A stretch of 64,000 nt of DNA from Streptococcus suis (GTDB lineage: Bacteria; Bacillota; Bacilli; Lactobacillales; Streptococcaceae), in assembly GCF_019794555.1 (NCBI RefSeq), contig NZ_JAIMEP010000003.1:62001-126000 (forward strand), read 5' to 3'. The notes under the pieces were generated by a model, which was not told the DNA's origin, did no database searches, and was given only the letters and a program-made list of their open reading frames with translations. Positions 50,767 to 58,664 of the stretch are shown in pieces (position 1 is the first letter of the stretch; each line of letters starts with the position of its first letter). A program made the translations under genes and the position numbers.

Positions 50767-53052
50767 CTAGTCTAAAAAATCATAGCCATCATCAACCAAT
50801 TTCAAACCAAGAATGAAGTTACCTTTACTTGTCCGTTTTCGTTTAAAACCTGCCTGATCAAGAGCAGAATAAAAATCGGTCGTACTGCGTGTGTACTCCA
50901 TGTTTTTGGCGCAATAGGCACGATACTGACTATAGAGCTCTCCTGATTTTTCTGACAACTGATCGCCAACTTGACAACAGTCACCAAGGAAGTGTCCTAA
51001 CCAATCATTGGCTTCTCGGTAAGCTTTGACGGAAGTTGATACGGCAGCTGGTACCTTTGTTTTGAAGTTCGCTTTGATGGCTTTTTCTGCACCTTCGATA
51101 ATCCAAGACATAATGGCTGGTGCTGCATTGTCATACAAATGGTCCGCAAAGTTTTTGATGTCAGAGCGACCTATGATTTTAGCGTTAAAAGGAATGACAA
51201 CCAAACGTCGCCAAGTTCCATCATCGTTCGCACCTACTCTGGGTAGATGGTTAGTGTAAAGAACCAGCGTGTGTGAGGGCACGAAGTGGAAGGGATCCTT
51301 GTACTTCTTCTCGGCTTGGATTTCATCTGTTGAGGTAATCTGCTTAACAACCGCAGTATTGAGTCGCATCCCTTCTGCCATTTCAGAAGCAATGACCAGA
51401 CGTTTCCCTTTAAGCTCAGCAAGCTCAGGACTGACATTTCGCTTGTTTGACATAGTTAAGGCATCCGCAGATAATTTACCTGAATAGCTACCTAGCACAC
51501 GAGCGATGGTATTCCAAAAAGTAGACTTGCCGTTCGCTCCGCCTCCATAGGCAATAATCATGTGTTCCTGATAAACCTTACCTATGGCTGCCATACCAAT
51601 AATTTCTTGAACATAATCAATTAATTCTTGGTCATTACAAAAAAAGGTAGCTAAAGTTTCCTGCCATAATCCCATTCCCTGATCACTAGGGGAGACTGCG
51701 GTTATTTTTGTTATGTAATCTTCAGGATTGTGTTCTTGTTGCCCATTTATTCCCTTTCGTAAATCATAGGTAGCCTCTGGGGTATTGAGTAATAAGTCAT
51801 CACTATCTAATTCTGACAATTCTACTGAAAGCATTGGTTTAGCTGTATTATAGACAGCCATCAAATTCTTATAGTCACGATGTTTCATAACAAATTTATG
51901 AAACTCTTTAGCTGCAAGATAAGCTTTTAAATATTTCAATTGAAGTGGAGTTTCGACTGCATTTTCTAGACGCTTTCCTCCAGCCTTTATGGTTAATTCA
52001 TCAATACCTGAAGACTGAAGTTGCTTATCTGCAGATTCCAAGAGTGCATTCGCTTCAGCAAGTTGTTCATCGGTAAAGTGTACAACTGCACCTAATGCCA
52101 ACTGCTTATTTTCACGCCAGTGGGTTCCGTCATAGTAAAGATAGTCTGTTGCATTGGTATATGCGAGCCTGTTCGCATACTCTCTTGCAAGAACTCCCGC
52201 TTCCCCAACATCAGAGTAATCATCTGGTTTTAAAGTTTCTCGATTGAAAGCATCTGGAGCCACGTAGCCTTTAGATGTTTTTATAGTTCTGTTGTAGAAT
52301 CGCACAGCACTTCCCCAGATGGAATCTAACTCTGCTTTATCCAGCGGTGGTACACATTTCTGAGCCTGCTCATCAAAGCCATCTCTTGCTTCTTGCGTTA
52401 CCCCTAAACGTTTGACAATCTTAGCTGCAAATACAGACATCGTTGAATTACGACTCCCTTGCTGGATTGGTCCACTTGGAGGAGTATAGAAGTCTGCATC
52501 GAAATCTTCCTCGTCATCAAATGACACAGCTTGAAATATATCTTCATCAATAGTTAGCCAAGAATCATGCCATATAACCTGTGCATTGGGATTTCCAAAG
52601 AAGAACCTTGCCGCATCCTTAGCATTATCATCAAAAAACTTGTATTGATTACAGAGTTCTTCCTTCATAGTTACATAGACATCTTTATCAGTTACCTCAT
52701 TGATTTGGAAGTAAATATGATATTTTGGTCTTGGAGCTTTTCCTGCCTTTGCCTGCATATGACTTCTACTGGTGACCAAGGCAAAATTATAATCCGCAAA
52801 GATTTCTTTTAATCGCTCGACCGTCATCCATTCTTCCGGATTTTCAGAATGGTCATTATCAATATCCATGACCAAGACGTCCGACTTGATGAAATTGGTA
52901 TTTGAGCGTGTATTGTTTAAAAAAAGCCCTGCCACATGGTCGAATTGCACAACAGTTTGTAGCGATATTTCATCAGTAATAGTTACTTGATTGGGATAAA
53001 CCGTGGTTGTCTGAACCCCAGTCTGTCCGGAATGAGATAAGGTAAATTGCAT
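50767..53052 (-). CDS. Primase-helicase (D5/P4-like, DUF5906)
   Basis: 761 residues. N-terminal part resembles an AEP-type primase (VLVMDIDNDHSENPEEW; HWRENKQLALGAV at the DnaB-like linker) and C-terminal superfamily 3 helicase motifs: GGGANGKSTFWNTI (Walker A, about 505), LAELKGKRLVIASE (Walker B), and LYTNHLPRVG. Initiates phage replication. Divergent from the polymerase operon; element A copy 2 lies upstream. Confidence 0.9.
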   Translation of the reverse strand: MQFTLSHSGQTGVQTTTVYPNQVTITDEISLQTVVQFDHVAGLFLNNTRSNTNFIKSDVLVMDIDNDHSENPEEWMTVERLKEIFADYNFALVTSRSHMQAKAGKAPRPKYHIYFQINEVTDKDVYVTMKEELCNQYKFFDDNAKDAARFFFGNPNAQVIWHDSWLTIDEDIFQAVSFDDEEDFDADFYTPPSGPIQQGSRNSTMSVFAAKIVKRLGVTQEARDGFDEQAQKCVPPLDKAELDSIWGSAVRFYNRTIKTSKGYVAPDAFNRETLKPDDYSDVGEAGVLAREYANRLAYTNATDYLYYDGTHWRENKQLALGAVVHFTDEQLAEANALLESADKQLQSSGIDELTIKAGGKRLENAVETPLQLKYLKAYLAAKEFHKFVMKHRDYKNLMAVYNTAKPMLSVELSELDSDDLLLNTPEATYDLRKGINGQQEHNPEDYITKITAVSPSDQGMGLWQETLATFFCNDQELIDYVQEIIGMAAIGKVYQEHMIIAYGGGANGKSTFWNTIARVLGSYSGKLSADALTMSNKRNVSPELAELKGKRLVIASEMAEGMRLNTAVVKQITSTDEIQAEKKYKDPFHFVPSHTLVLYTNHLPRVGANDDGTWRRLVVIPFNAKIIGRSDIKNFADHLYDNAAPAIMSWIIEGAEKAIKANFKTKVPAAVSTSVKAYREANDWLGHFLGDCCQVGDQLSEKSGELYSQYRAYCAKNMEYTRSTTDFYSALDQAGFKRKRTSKGNFILGLKLVDDGYDFLD

Positions 53053-53095
53053 TATGCACCCTCCAAATGTAATTAATGATGTGTGGAGATTTTTC

Positions 53096-53137
53096 CCTCC
53101 TACCTTATTAGGTAGAACTACGGCTCATTTTTCCGCA
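53096..53137 (-). promoter_or_regulatory. Element A copy 2
   Basis: Minus strand TGCGGAAAAAT, 11-nt gap, CTACCTAATAAGGTAGGAGG. 43 nt before the primase start, with a second ribosome site (GGAGGG) nearer the ATG. Confidence 0.7.
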
Positions 53138-53233
53138 CCTTAATAAAATTTTTTCAAAAAAAAATAATCTTCCTTTATTTAGCTAGAGGAAGATTATTTT
53201 CATGTTTACCAAATTAAAAAAATTTTATAAAAA

Positions 53234-53275
53234 AGCGGAAAATTACATCCTAGTATTACCTATATAGGTGTAAGG
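53234..53275 (+). promoter_or_regulatory. Element A copy 4
   Basis: AGCGGAAAATT at 53234, 11-nt gap, TTACCTATATAGGTGTAAGG. Weakest dyad of the four but at the same spacing. Confidence 0.6.
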
Positions 53276-53311
53276 GATGAAAAACATCGATTCAAAAAAT
53301 TTTTAATAAAA

Positions 53312-53353
53312 ACCGGAATTTCTGTTCACATCTCTACCTAATAAGATAGGAGG
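53312..53353 (+). promoter_or_regulatory. Element A copy 3
   Basis: ACCGGAATTTC at 53312, 11-nt gap, CTACCTAATAAGATAGGAGG ending at 53353. The ATG of the 44-aa gene follows 7 nt later. Confidence 0.7.
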
Positions 53354-53360
53354 TCACAAA

Positions 53361-53495
53361 ATGACTCAAGAAATAACTGTGAATCACAATGATGAACTGG
53401 TCGATACACTTACCGCCATCAGCGTCATCTCAAAGCAACTCGCTCGTAAAATAAAGGAGGAAGAAATCAATGAGCAAAATGAAAGAACTGAATAG
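53361..53495 (+). CDS. Small acidic phage protein, 44 aa
   Basis: ATG at 53361 with element A copy 3 as its ribosome-site region; TAG at 53493-53495 inside the next gene. First gene of the rightward replication operon. No family recognised. Confidence 0.6.
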   Translation: MTQEITVNHNDELVDTLTAISVISKQLARKIKEEEINEQNERTE

Positions 53496-53793
53496 ACTAA
53501 TTCATGATATGGAAGAAACCGCAAAGTACTACCTTCGATTGGTAGATGAATTCAAGAAACTGCTCTCTTCTGAGGAAGAAACGGTAACAAAACCTGATCA
53601 ACCTAAACAAGAACCACAAAAGGAAATTCAATTGGAGGATATCCGTGCTGTACTTGCCTCGAAAGCAAAAGATGGCTATAAGGAAGATGTCCGTGCTCTT
53701 CTAAACGCTTACGGTGCTTCTTCTCTATCAGCACTTGATCCAAAACACTTTGCGGCAGTACTTAAAAAAGCAGGAGGGATTGGTAATGACTAA
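53470..53793 (+). CDS. Phage protein, 107 aa
   Basis: AAAGGAGG before ATG. N-terminal coiled coil; a C-terminal helical domain (LEDIRAVLASKAKDGYKEDVRALLNAYGASSLSALDP) of a type common in phages and sometimes mis-annotated as an rRNA biogenesis protein. Function unknown. Confidence 0.7.
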   Translation: MSKMKELNRLIHDMEETAKYYLRLVDEFKKLLSSEEETVTKPDQPKQEPQKEIQLEDIRAVLASKAKDGYKEDVRALLNAYGASSLSALDPKHFAAVLKKAGGIGND

Positions 53794-54907
53794 CCACGCC
53801 ATTCTATCCGCATCTGCATCACATCGTTGGTTGAGCTGCCCACCATCTGTTCGTCTCACCGAAGATCTGCCAGACACAACATCTGATTTTGCTCTTGAAG
53901 GTACGGATGCTCACGAGTTGTGTGCTTATCTAGTCGAGAAAGCTTTAGGGAGGAATGCGCGTGATCCAACAGAAGATTTAGCATTTTACAACGATGAAAT
54001 GCAGAATTGCGCAGAAGAATACCGCAACTATGTGATGGATCAAGTTGAGAAAGCCAAAGGCTACTCTCGTGACCCTACAGTTCTTGTCGAACAACGACTT
54101 GACTTTTCCAAATGGGTACCTGAGGGCTTTGGAACTGGGGATTGCATCATCGTGGCAGACGGACTTCTACAGGTTATTGATTATAAGCACGGACTTGGTG
54201 TTCTAGTAGATGCAAACTACAACCCGCAAATGATGTGTTATGCCTTGGGTAGCATTGAAATGTTTGATGGACTTTATGATTTTGATAAAGTCACCATGAC
54301 CATCTTTCAACCACGAAAATATAACATTTCTACCTTTGAGATGGAAAAGACTGAGTTGCTTGAATGGGCTGAAAACGTGCTCGCTCCAAAAGCTGAACTT
54401 GCATTCAAAGGTGAGGGGGAGATACAATCTGGTAAACACTGCCAATTCTGTAAACTCAGGAATGTCTGTCGAAAGCGTGCTGAGGATAATTTGGCACTAG
54501 CCAAGATGGAGTTTGCGGATCCAGCTTCCCTTAATAACGAGGACATTGCTGATATTTTGCCTAAACTAGATTTGTTGATTTCATGGGCAAATGACATCAA
54601 AGCTTATGCATTGAATCAAGCAAAAGATGGACATCCTATCCCAGGATACAAACTGGTTAAAGGTCGCTCTGTTCATAAATTCTCAGATGAGTCAGCCGTT
54701 AGCCAAGCAGTGATTGAAGCTGGATTTGACCCTTACGAGAAGAAACTGCTCACTATCACTGCCATGACTAAGTTACTTGGCAAGAAAACTTTTAACGACC
54801 TACTTGGTGGTCTCGTAATAAAACCAAGTGGTAAACCAACACTCGTTCCAATTGACGATAGCCGTCAAGAGATGAACCTAGCAAAACATGAATTTAAAGA
54901 GGATTAA
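53786..54907 (+). CDS. DUF2800 protein (Cas4/RecB-like nuclease fold)
   Basis: 373 residues from the ATG at 53786. SASASHRWLSCPPSVRLTE start, EGTDAHELCAYLVEKALG, and C-terminal CQFCKLRNVCRKR (Fe-S or zinc Cys) indicate the PD-(D/E)xK Cas4-like DUF2800 family. Usually next to DUF2815 and phage polymerase, as here. Confidence 0.88.
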   Translation: MTNHAILSASASHRWLSCPPSVRLTEDLPDTTSDFALEGTDAHELCAYLVEKALGRNARDPTEDLAFYNDEMQNCAEEYRNYVMDQVEKAKGYSRDPTVLVEQRLDFSKWVPEGFGTGDCIIVADGLLQVIDYKHGLGVLVDANYNPQMMCYALGSIEMFDGLYDFDKVTMTIFQPRKYNISTFEMEKTELLEWAENVLAPKAELAFKGEGEIQSGKHCQFCKLRNVCRKRAEDNLALAKMEFADPASLNNEDIADILPKLDLLISWANDIKAYALNQAKDGHPIPGYKLVKGRSVHKFSDESAVSQAVIEAGFDPYEKKLLTITAMTKLLGKKTFNDLLGGLVIKPSGKPTLVPIDDSRQEMNLAKHEFKED

Positions 54908-54911
54908 CTAT

Positions 54912-55460
54912 ATGACAACTAAAGTAATTACAGGACCAAACACTCGCTTCAGCTACTTAAATGCCAACGAACCAAAATCTATCAATGGTAGCACTCCCAA
55001 GTACAGTGCGTCACTCATCATCCCAAAAGAGGATACAGTCACCATTAACAAAATCAAGGCTGCTATTGAACAAGCCTATACAGAAGGTGAGTCAAGGCTC
55101 AAGGGCAACGGTAAATCTGTACCTGCTCTATCTACTCTGAAAACTCCCCTACGTGACGGTGACCTTGAACGACCTGATGATGAAGCATACAAAAATGCTT
55201 ACTTCGTAAATGCTAACTCTCCGCATAAACCTGGTGTGGTTGATGGCAATCGTCAAGAAATTATTGATACTTCAGAATTGTACTCTGGTATCTATGGTCG
55301 TGCTTCTATTACCTTCTATGCTTTCAATTCTAACGGCAACAAAGGTATTGCTTGCGGTTTGAATAACTTGCAAAAATTGCGTGATGGTGAACCCCTCGGT
55401 GGACGCACTCGTGCTGAAGATGATTTTGCGACTGAAGATGATGATGACTTTTTGAACTAG
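54912..55460 (+). CDS. DUF2815 single-stranded DNA-binding-like protein
   Basis: 182 residues from the ATG at 54912. TKVITGPNTRFSYLNANEPKSI and the final acidic tail (DDFATEDDDDFLN) are typical of the DUF2815 ssDNA-binding proteins of Gram-positive phages. The acidic tail resembles that of SSB proteins. Confidence 0.85.
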   Translation: MTTKVITGPNTRFSYLNANEPKSINGSTPKYSASLIIPKEDTVTINKIKAAIEQAYTEGESRLKGNGKSVPALSTLKTPLRDGDLERPDDEAYKNAYFVNANSPHKPGVVDGNRQEIIDTSELYSGIYGRASITFYAFNSNGNKGIACGLNNLQKLRDGEPLGGRTRAEDDFATEDDDDFLN

Positions 55461-55478
55461 AAAGAGAGAATTAGATCG

Positions 55479-55646
55479 ATGATGTATACTATTTTAACTT
55501 GTACTATTATGGGACTCTGGGTGCTTATCGGACTATACTTCGGGTACATGACCATTAGAGATGACATTCGAAATGAAATAGAACGAAAGGCAAAGCAAAA
55601 TAAAGAAAAACTTAGCCAAACACCACTCAGTCGAAAAAACAAATAG
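55479..55646 (+). CDS. Small membrane protein, 55 aa
   Basis: ATG at 55479 after AGAGAGAA, TAG at 55646. One hydrophobic helix (about 4-25) and a Lys/Arg-rich tail. Fills the gap between DUF2815 and the polymerase. Function unknown. Confidence 0.55.
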   Translation: MMYTILTCTIMGLWVLIGLYFGYMTIRDDIRNEIERKAKQNKEKLSQTPLSRKNK

Positions 55647-55693
55647 AACTTTAGGTGGCAGTACTTCTGTCACCTTTTTAGGAAGGACAAACT

Positions 55694-57649
55694 ATGCCGA
55701 TAAAAGAACTCAGCATTGACATCGAAACCTATTGTGAAATTGACTTACGAAAATCCGGTGTATATCGCTATGCGGAAGATGACAGTTTTGAACTCCTTTT
55801 GTTTGCGGTTTCTGTCGATAATGGACCAGTGACTGTTTATGACTTGACTAAAGAGCAATTACCACAAGATATCCTTGAGGCCTTGGTGAATGATAGTGTA
55901 ATTAAATGGGCATTCAACGCTTCATTTGAGCGAATTTGCCTATCCAACTGGCTCAAGAAATATCATCCTGATTTATTATTAGATGGATTTTTATCTCCAG
56001 TTTCATGGAAATGTAGCATGATTTGGTCAGCCTTTTTAGGACTTCCCCTCTCCCTTGAAGGAGTTGGAACAGTTCTCAAACTCAAAGACCAAAAGATGAG
56101 AGAGGGGGCTGACCTCATTCGCTACTTCTGCGTACCTTGTAAGCCTACCAAGGTCAATGGGGGACGAATTCGTAACTTTCCTCATCACGCTCCTGACAAG
56201 TGGTCTACCTTTATCAACTACAACAAACGAGATGTAGAAGTCGAATTGGCCATCAAGGAACGGGTGAAAAACTTCCCAGTACCTAGCTTTGTTTGGAATG
56301 AGTACCACCATGATCAGATTATCAACGACCACGGTATTGGCATAGATGTTGATTTTGTAAAAGCTGCAATCAAAATTGATACAGAGAGCAAAGCTCAAAT
56401 CCAAGAGGAACTGAAAGGTTTAACAGGTCTTGAAAATCCAAACTCTGTTCTACAGATGATTGGCTGGTTACGAGAACATAGAGTAGCAACAGATTCTCTA
56501 GACAAAAAAGCTGTAAAAGAATTACTCAAAACGGTTGATGAAACAACTGCTCAAGTTCTCAAACTTCGTCAGCAAGCTACCAAATCAAGTGTTTCCAAAT
56601 ATCAGGCTATGATGAACTGTGTTTGTAAAGACAGTCGAGTAAGAGGAATGTTTCAATTTTTCGGAGCTAACCGAACTGGTCGATGGGCTGGTCGCTTGGT
56701 ACAACTTCAGAATCTACCTCAGAACCATCTTCCTGACCTTGAGGAAGCGAGAGAACTTTTCAGAACCGGTGACTTAGAAGCTACTGAGCTACTCTACGAT
56801 ACTCAGGATACCTTATCGCAACTTATCCGTACCGCTTTCGTTCCAAGTGAAGGAAAAAAATTCATTGTTTGCGACTTTTCAGCTATCGAAGCTCGTGTCC
56901 TGTCCCACTTGGCAGGGGAGAGATGGCGTAGTAAAGTATTTGAGAATGGCGAAGATATCTACTGTGCCAGCGCCAGCAAAATGTTCCATGTACCTGTGGA
57001 GAAACACGGAGTCAATAGCCATTTACGTCAAAAAGGTAAAATCTCAGAGTTGGCTCTTGGCTATGGTGGTTCAGTTGGTGCTTTAAAAGCTATGGGTGCT
57101 CTTGAAATGGGATTGAATGAGGAAGAACTCCAACCTCTTGTGGAAGCATGGAGGCAGTCTAATCCCAACATAGTATTATTCTGGTGGGATGTAGACAAAG
57201 CAGTGAAAACAGCCGTTAAAGAGAGAACCAAGACATCTACCCATGGAATTACCTTTGAGGTTAAGAGTGGCTTGTTATTCATCACTCTACCATCTGGTCG
57301 TCGCTTATCCTATGTCAAACCTAGGATGGGAGAGAACCAATTTGGTAGTGAATCAGTCACATATGAGGGGCTTGTAACAGGCAAGAAATGGGATCGCATT
57401 GAAAGTTATGGTCCAAAATTTGTCGAAAATATAGTCCAAGCCATCAGTCGTGATTTATTGGCCTATGCCATGCGATTGTTAGGCAATGAAAAGATTGTCG
57501 GTCACGTACATGATGAAGTAATAATGGAATGTCCAATGGAACAAGAACTTGATGAGATTGCATCGTTGATGGGAATTGCACCAGACTGGATGCCCGATAT
57601 TAATCTTCGCGCCGACGGATACGAATGCTTATTCTATCAGAAAGATTAG
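55694..57649 (+). CDS. Phage DNA polymerase, family A
   Basis: 651 residues. 3'-5' exonuclease region in the N-terminal third (SIDIETYCEIDLRKSG; NASFERICL; KRDVEVE), then polymerase motifs: TGRWAGRLVQLQNLP, DFSAIEARVLSHLAG (motif A, catalytic Asp), KISELALGYGGSVGALKA (motif B), VHDEVIME (motif C, HDE). Replicates phage DNA. Start follows AGGAAGGA. Confidence 0.94.
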   Translation: MPIKELSIDIETYCEIDLRKSGVYRYAEDDSFELLLFAVSVDNGPVTVYDLTKEQLPQDILEALVNDSVIKWAFNASFERICLSNWLKKYHPDLLLDGFLSPVSWKCSMIWSAFLGLPLSLEGVGTVLKLKDQKMREGADLIRYFCVPCKPTKVNGGRIRNFPHHAPDKWSTFINYNKRDVEVELAIKERVKNFPVPSFVWNEYHHDQIINDHGIGIDVDFVKAAIKIDTESKAQIQEELKGLTGLENPNSVLQMIGWLREHRVATDSLDKKAVKELLKTVDETTAQVLKLRQQATKSSVSKYQAMMNCVCKDSRVRGMFQFFGANRTGRWAGRLVQLQNLPQNHLPDLEEARELFRTGDLEATELLYDTQDTLSQLIRTAFVPSEGKKFIVCDFSAIEARVLSHLAGERWRSKVFENGEDIYCASASKMFHVPVEKHGVNSHLRQKGKISELALGYGGSVGALKAMGALEMGLNEEELQPLVEAWRQSNPNIVLFWWDVDKAVKTAVKERTKTSTHGITFEVKSGLLFITLPSGRRLSYVKPRMGENQFGSESVTYEGLVTGKKWDRIESYGPKFVENIVQAISRDLLAYAMRLLGNEKIVGHVHDEVIMECPMEQELDEIASLMGIAPDWMPDINLRADGYECLFYQKD

Positions 57650-57652
57650 CAA

Positions 57653-57685
57653 AAAATCGCCACCTCAAAACGAGATGGCGATTTT
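57653..57685. terminator. Bidirectional terminator after polymerase
   Basis: AAAATCGCCACCTC paired with GAGATGGCGATTTT, T and A runs on the two sides. Ends the rightward replication operon and the leftward regulator gene. Confidence 0.88.
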
Positions 57686-57688
57686 CAT

Positions 57689-58294
57689 TTATTGATTTAG
57701 TTCTTTATAAACCTCCTTTGCAAGTGCATGTGCTTTCTTGATTGCATCATAACCTTGGGTCTTTTTGAGACCAAGTTGTTTAATGATTTCTTGTTTGCTA
57801 ATTGTGACATCTTGGTAGATTAGCTTTAGGATTTTACCGTACTTTTCATTACGTTGATAAACAACATCAATCAATTCTTCTAGTGTTTCAATAAGCATCA
57901 GTTTCTCCTCATGAGAAGGGATTCCAGTTGGATCGTAGCCAAATTTCTCATCATTATCCATCTTATCGAACATCTCATCTAAAGATAAATCATCATGTTT
58001 TCCTTTAGAATGACGGCTCAAATATTCATTGGTATCCATGTTAAAGACACGAAGAGCATTCGCAAACTCTACTCGTTCAACTGGTACGAATCCAACAAGA
58101 ATTCGCTTGCCATAGATATTAAACGTTTTGAGATTGTCTCGATTAACATCCTTGTTAACTAACATCGCTTTATCTCTAATAACGAATGGAGCTAGTACTT
58201 GTGAATCAGTAGGTTCTACACCATTATAAGGCTTTGCACTTTGATAGCGATCTGGAGTGTATTTTGAATTAGTATTTTTGTCATTTGTTGTCAT
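57689..58294 (-). CDS. Sigma-like phage regulator, 201 aa
   Basis: Start at 58294. C-terminal residues about 150-200 form an HTH (VTISKQEIIKQLGLKKTQGYDAIKKAHALAKEVYKEL) like sigma region 4. N-terminal part has a conserved RVEFANALRVFNMDTNEYLSRHSKGKH segment. Could be the phage-encoded factor that recognises element A or B; that is inference. Confidence 0.6.
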   Translation of the reverse strand: MTTNDKNTNSKYTPDRYQSAKPYNGVEPTDSQVLAPFVIRDKAMLVNKDVNRDNLKTFNIYGKRILVGFVPVERVEFANALRVFNMDTNEYLSRHSKGKHDDLSLDEMFDKMDNDEKFGYDPTGIPSHEEKLMLIETLEELIDVVYQRNEKYGKILKLIYQDVTISKQEIIKQLGLKKTQGYDAIKKAHALAKEVYKELNQ

Positions 58295-58549
58295 ATCTTG
58301 ACTCCTTTTCTTTGGCAAGCAAAGAAAAAGAGTATGACAACCCAATATTCAATTTTGTGTTCGACCTCATATGCTTTTCCTTTGCGGTTATTACATAATT
58401 GGTCAACTAACCATACACGTTGACAGTTTCTACTAGCGATTCTTATGGTTAACGGTCATGATCAGTGACAGAAAAGCTAGTAAAAATTTATAAAGAGTTA
58501 TTACTCAATTATTTGTAACTCTAGTGTACCTTAAAACGAAAATCCCTGT

Positions 58550-58654
58550 GTACTAGCCTAGGTGCACAGGGATTACTGTAATATCAACAATTTTCAAAAA
58601 TTGAGTACAAAAAAAGAGCATTTCTGCTCTACCAATGCACCTAGCCTAGGTGCA
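58550..58654. repeat. CTAGCCTAGGTGCA direct repeat, second copy palindromic
   Basis: CTAGCCTAGGTGCA occurs within 58553-58566 and again at 58641-58654, 88 nt apart. At the second, the flanks give TGCACCTAG, C, CTAGGTGCA, a perfect palindrome of 9-bp arms (58636-58654). Likely protein-binding sites. Confidence 0.6.
58608..58631 (-). terminator. Terminator after the large metallopeptidase gene
   Basis: Minus strand GAGCA, GAAA-type loop, TGCTC, then seven T. Confidence 0.75.
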
Positions 58655-58664
58655 AATTTATTTT

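Larger units (their letters stand above)
53053..53360. promoter_or_regulatory. Divergent replication control region
   Basis: 308 noncoding nt between the primase (left) and the rightward operon. Holds element A copies 2, 4 and 3 with AT-rich tracts between. A 9-codon open frame at 53277-53306 is likely too small to be a gene. Could also hold the replication origin. Confidence 0.55.
58295..58664. other. 370-nt regulatory gap
   Basis: Noncoding. Contains a 10-bp stem hairpin (AATCCCTGTG/CACAGGGATT at 58541-58550 and 58565-58574), the direct repeat CTAGCCTAGGTGCA and a terminator. The rest is AT-rich with no gene seen. Confidence 0.5.

Noticed and set aside
53277..53306. 9-codon open frame after element A copy 4
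   Set aside because: Too short and ribosome site touches the ATG; at most a leader peptide.
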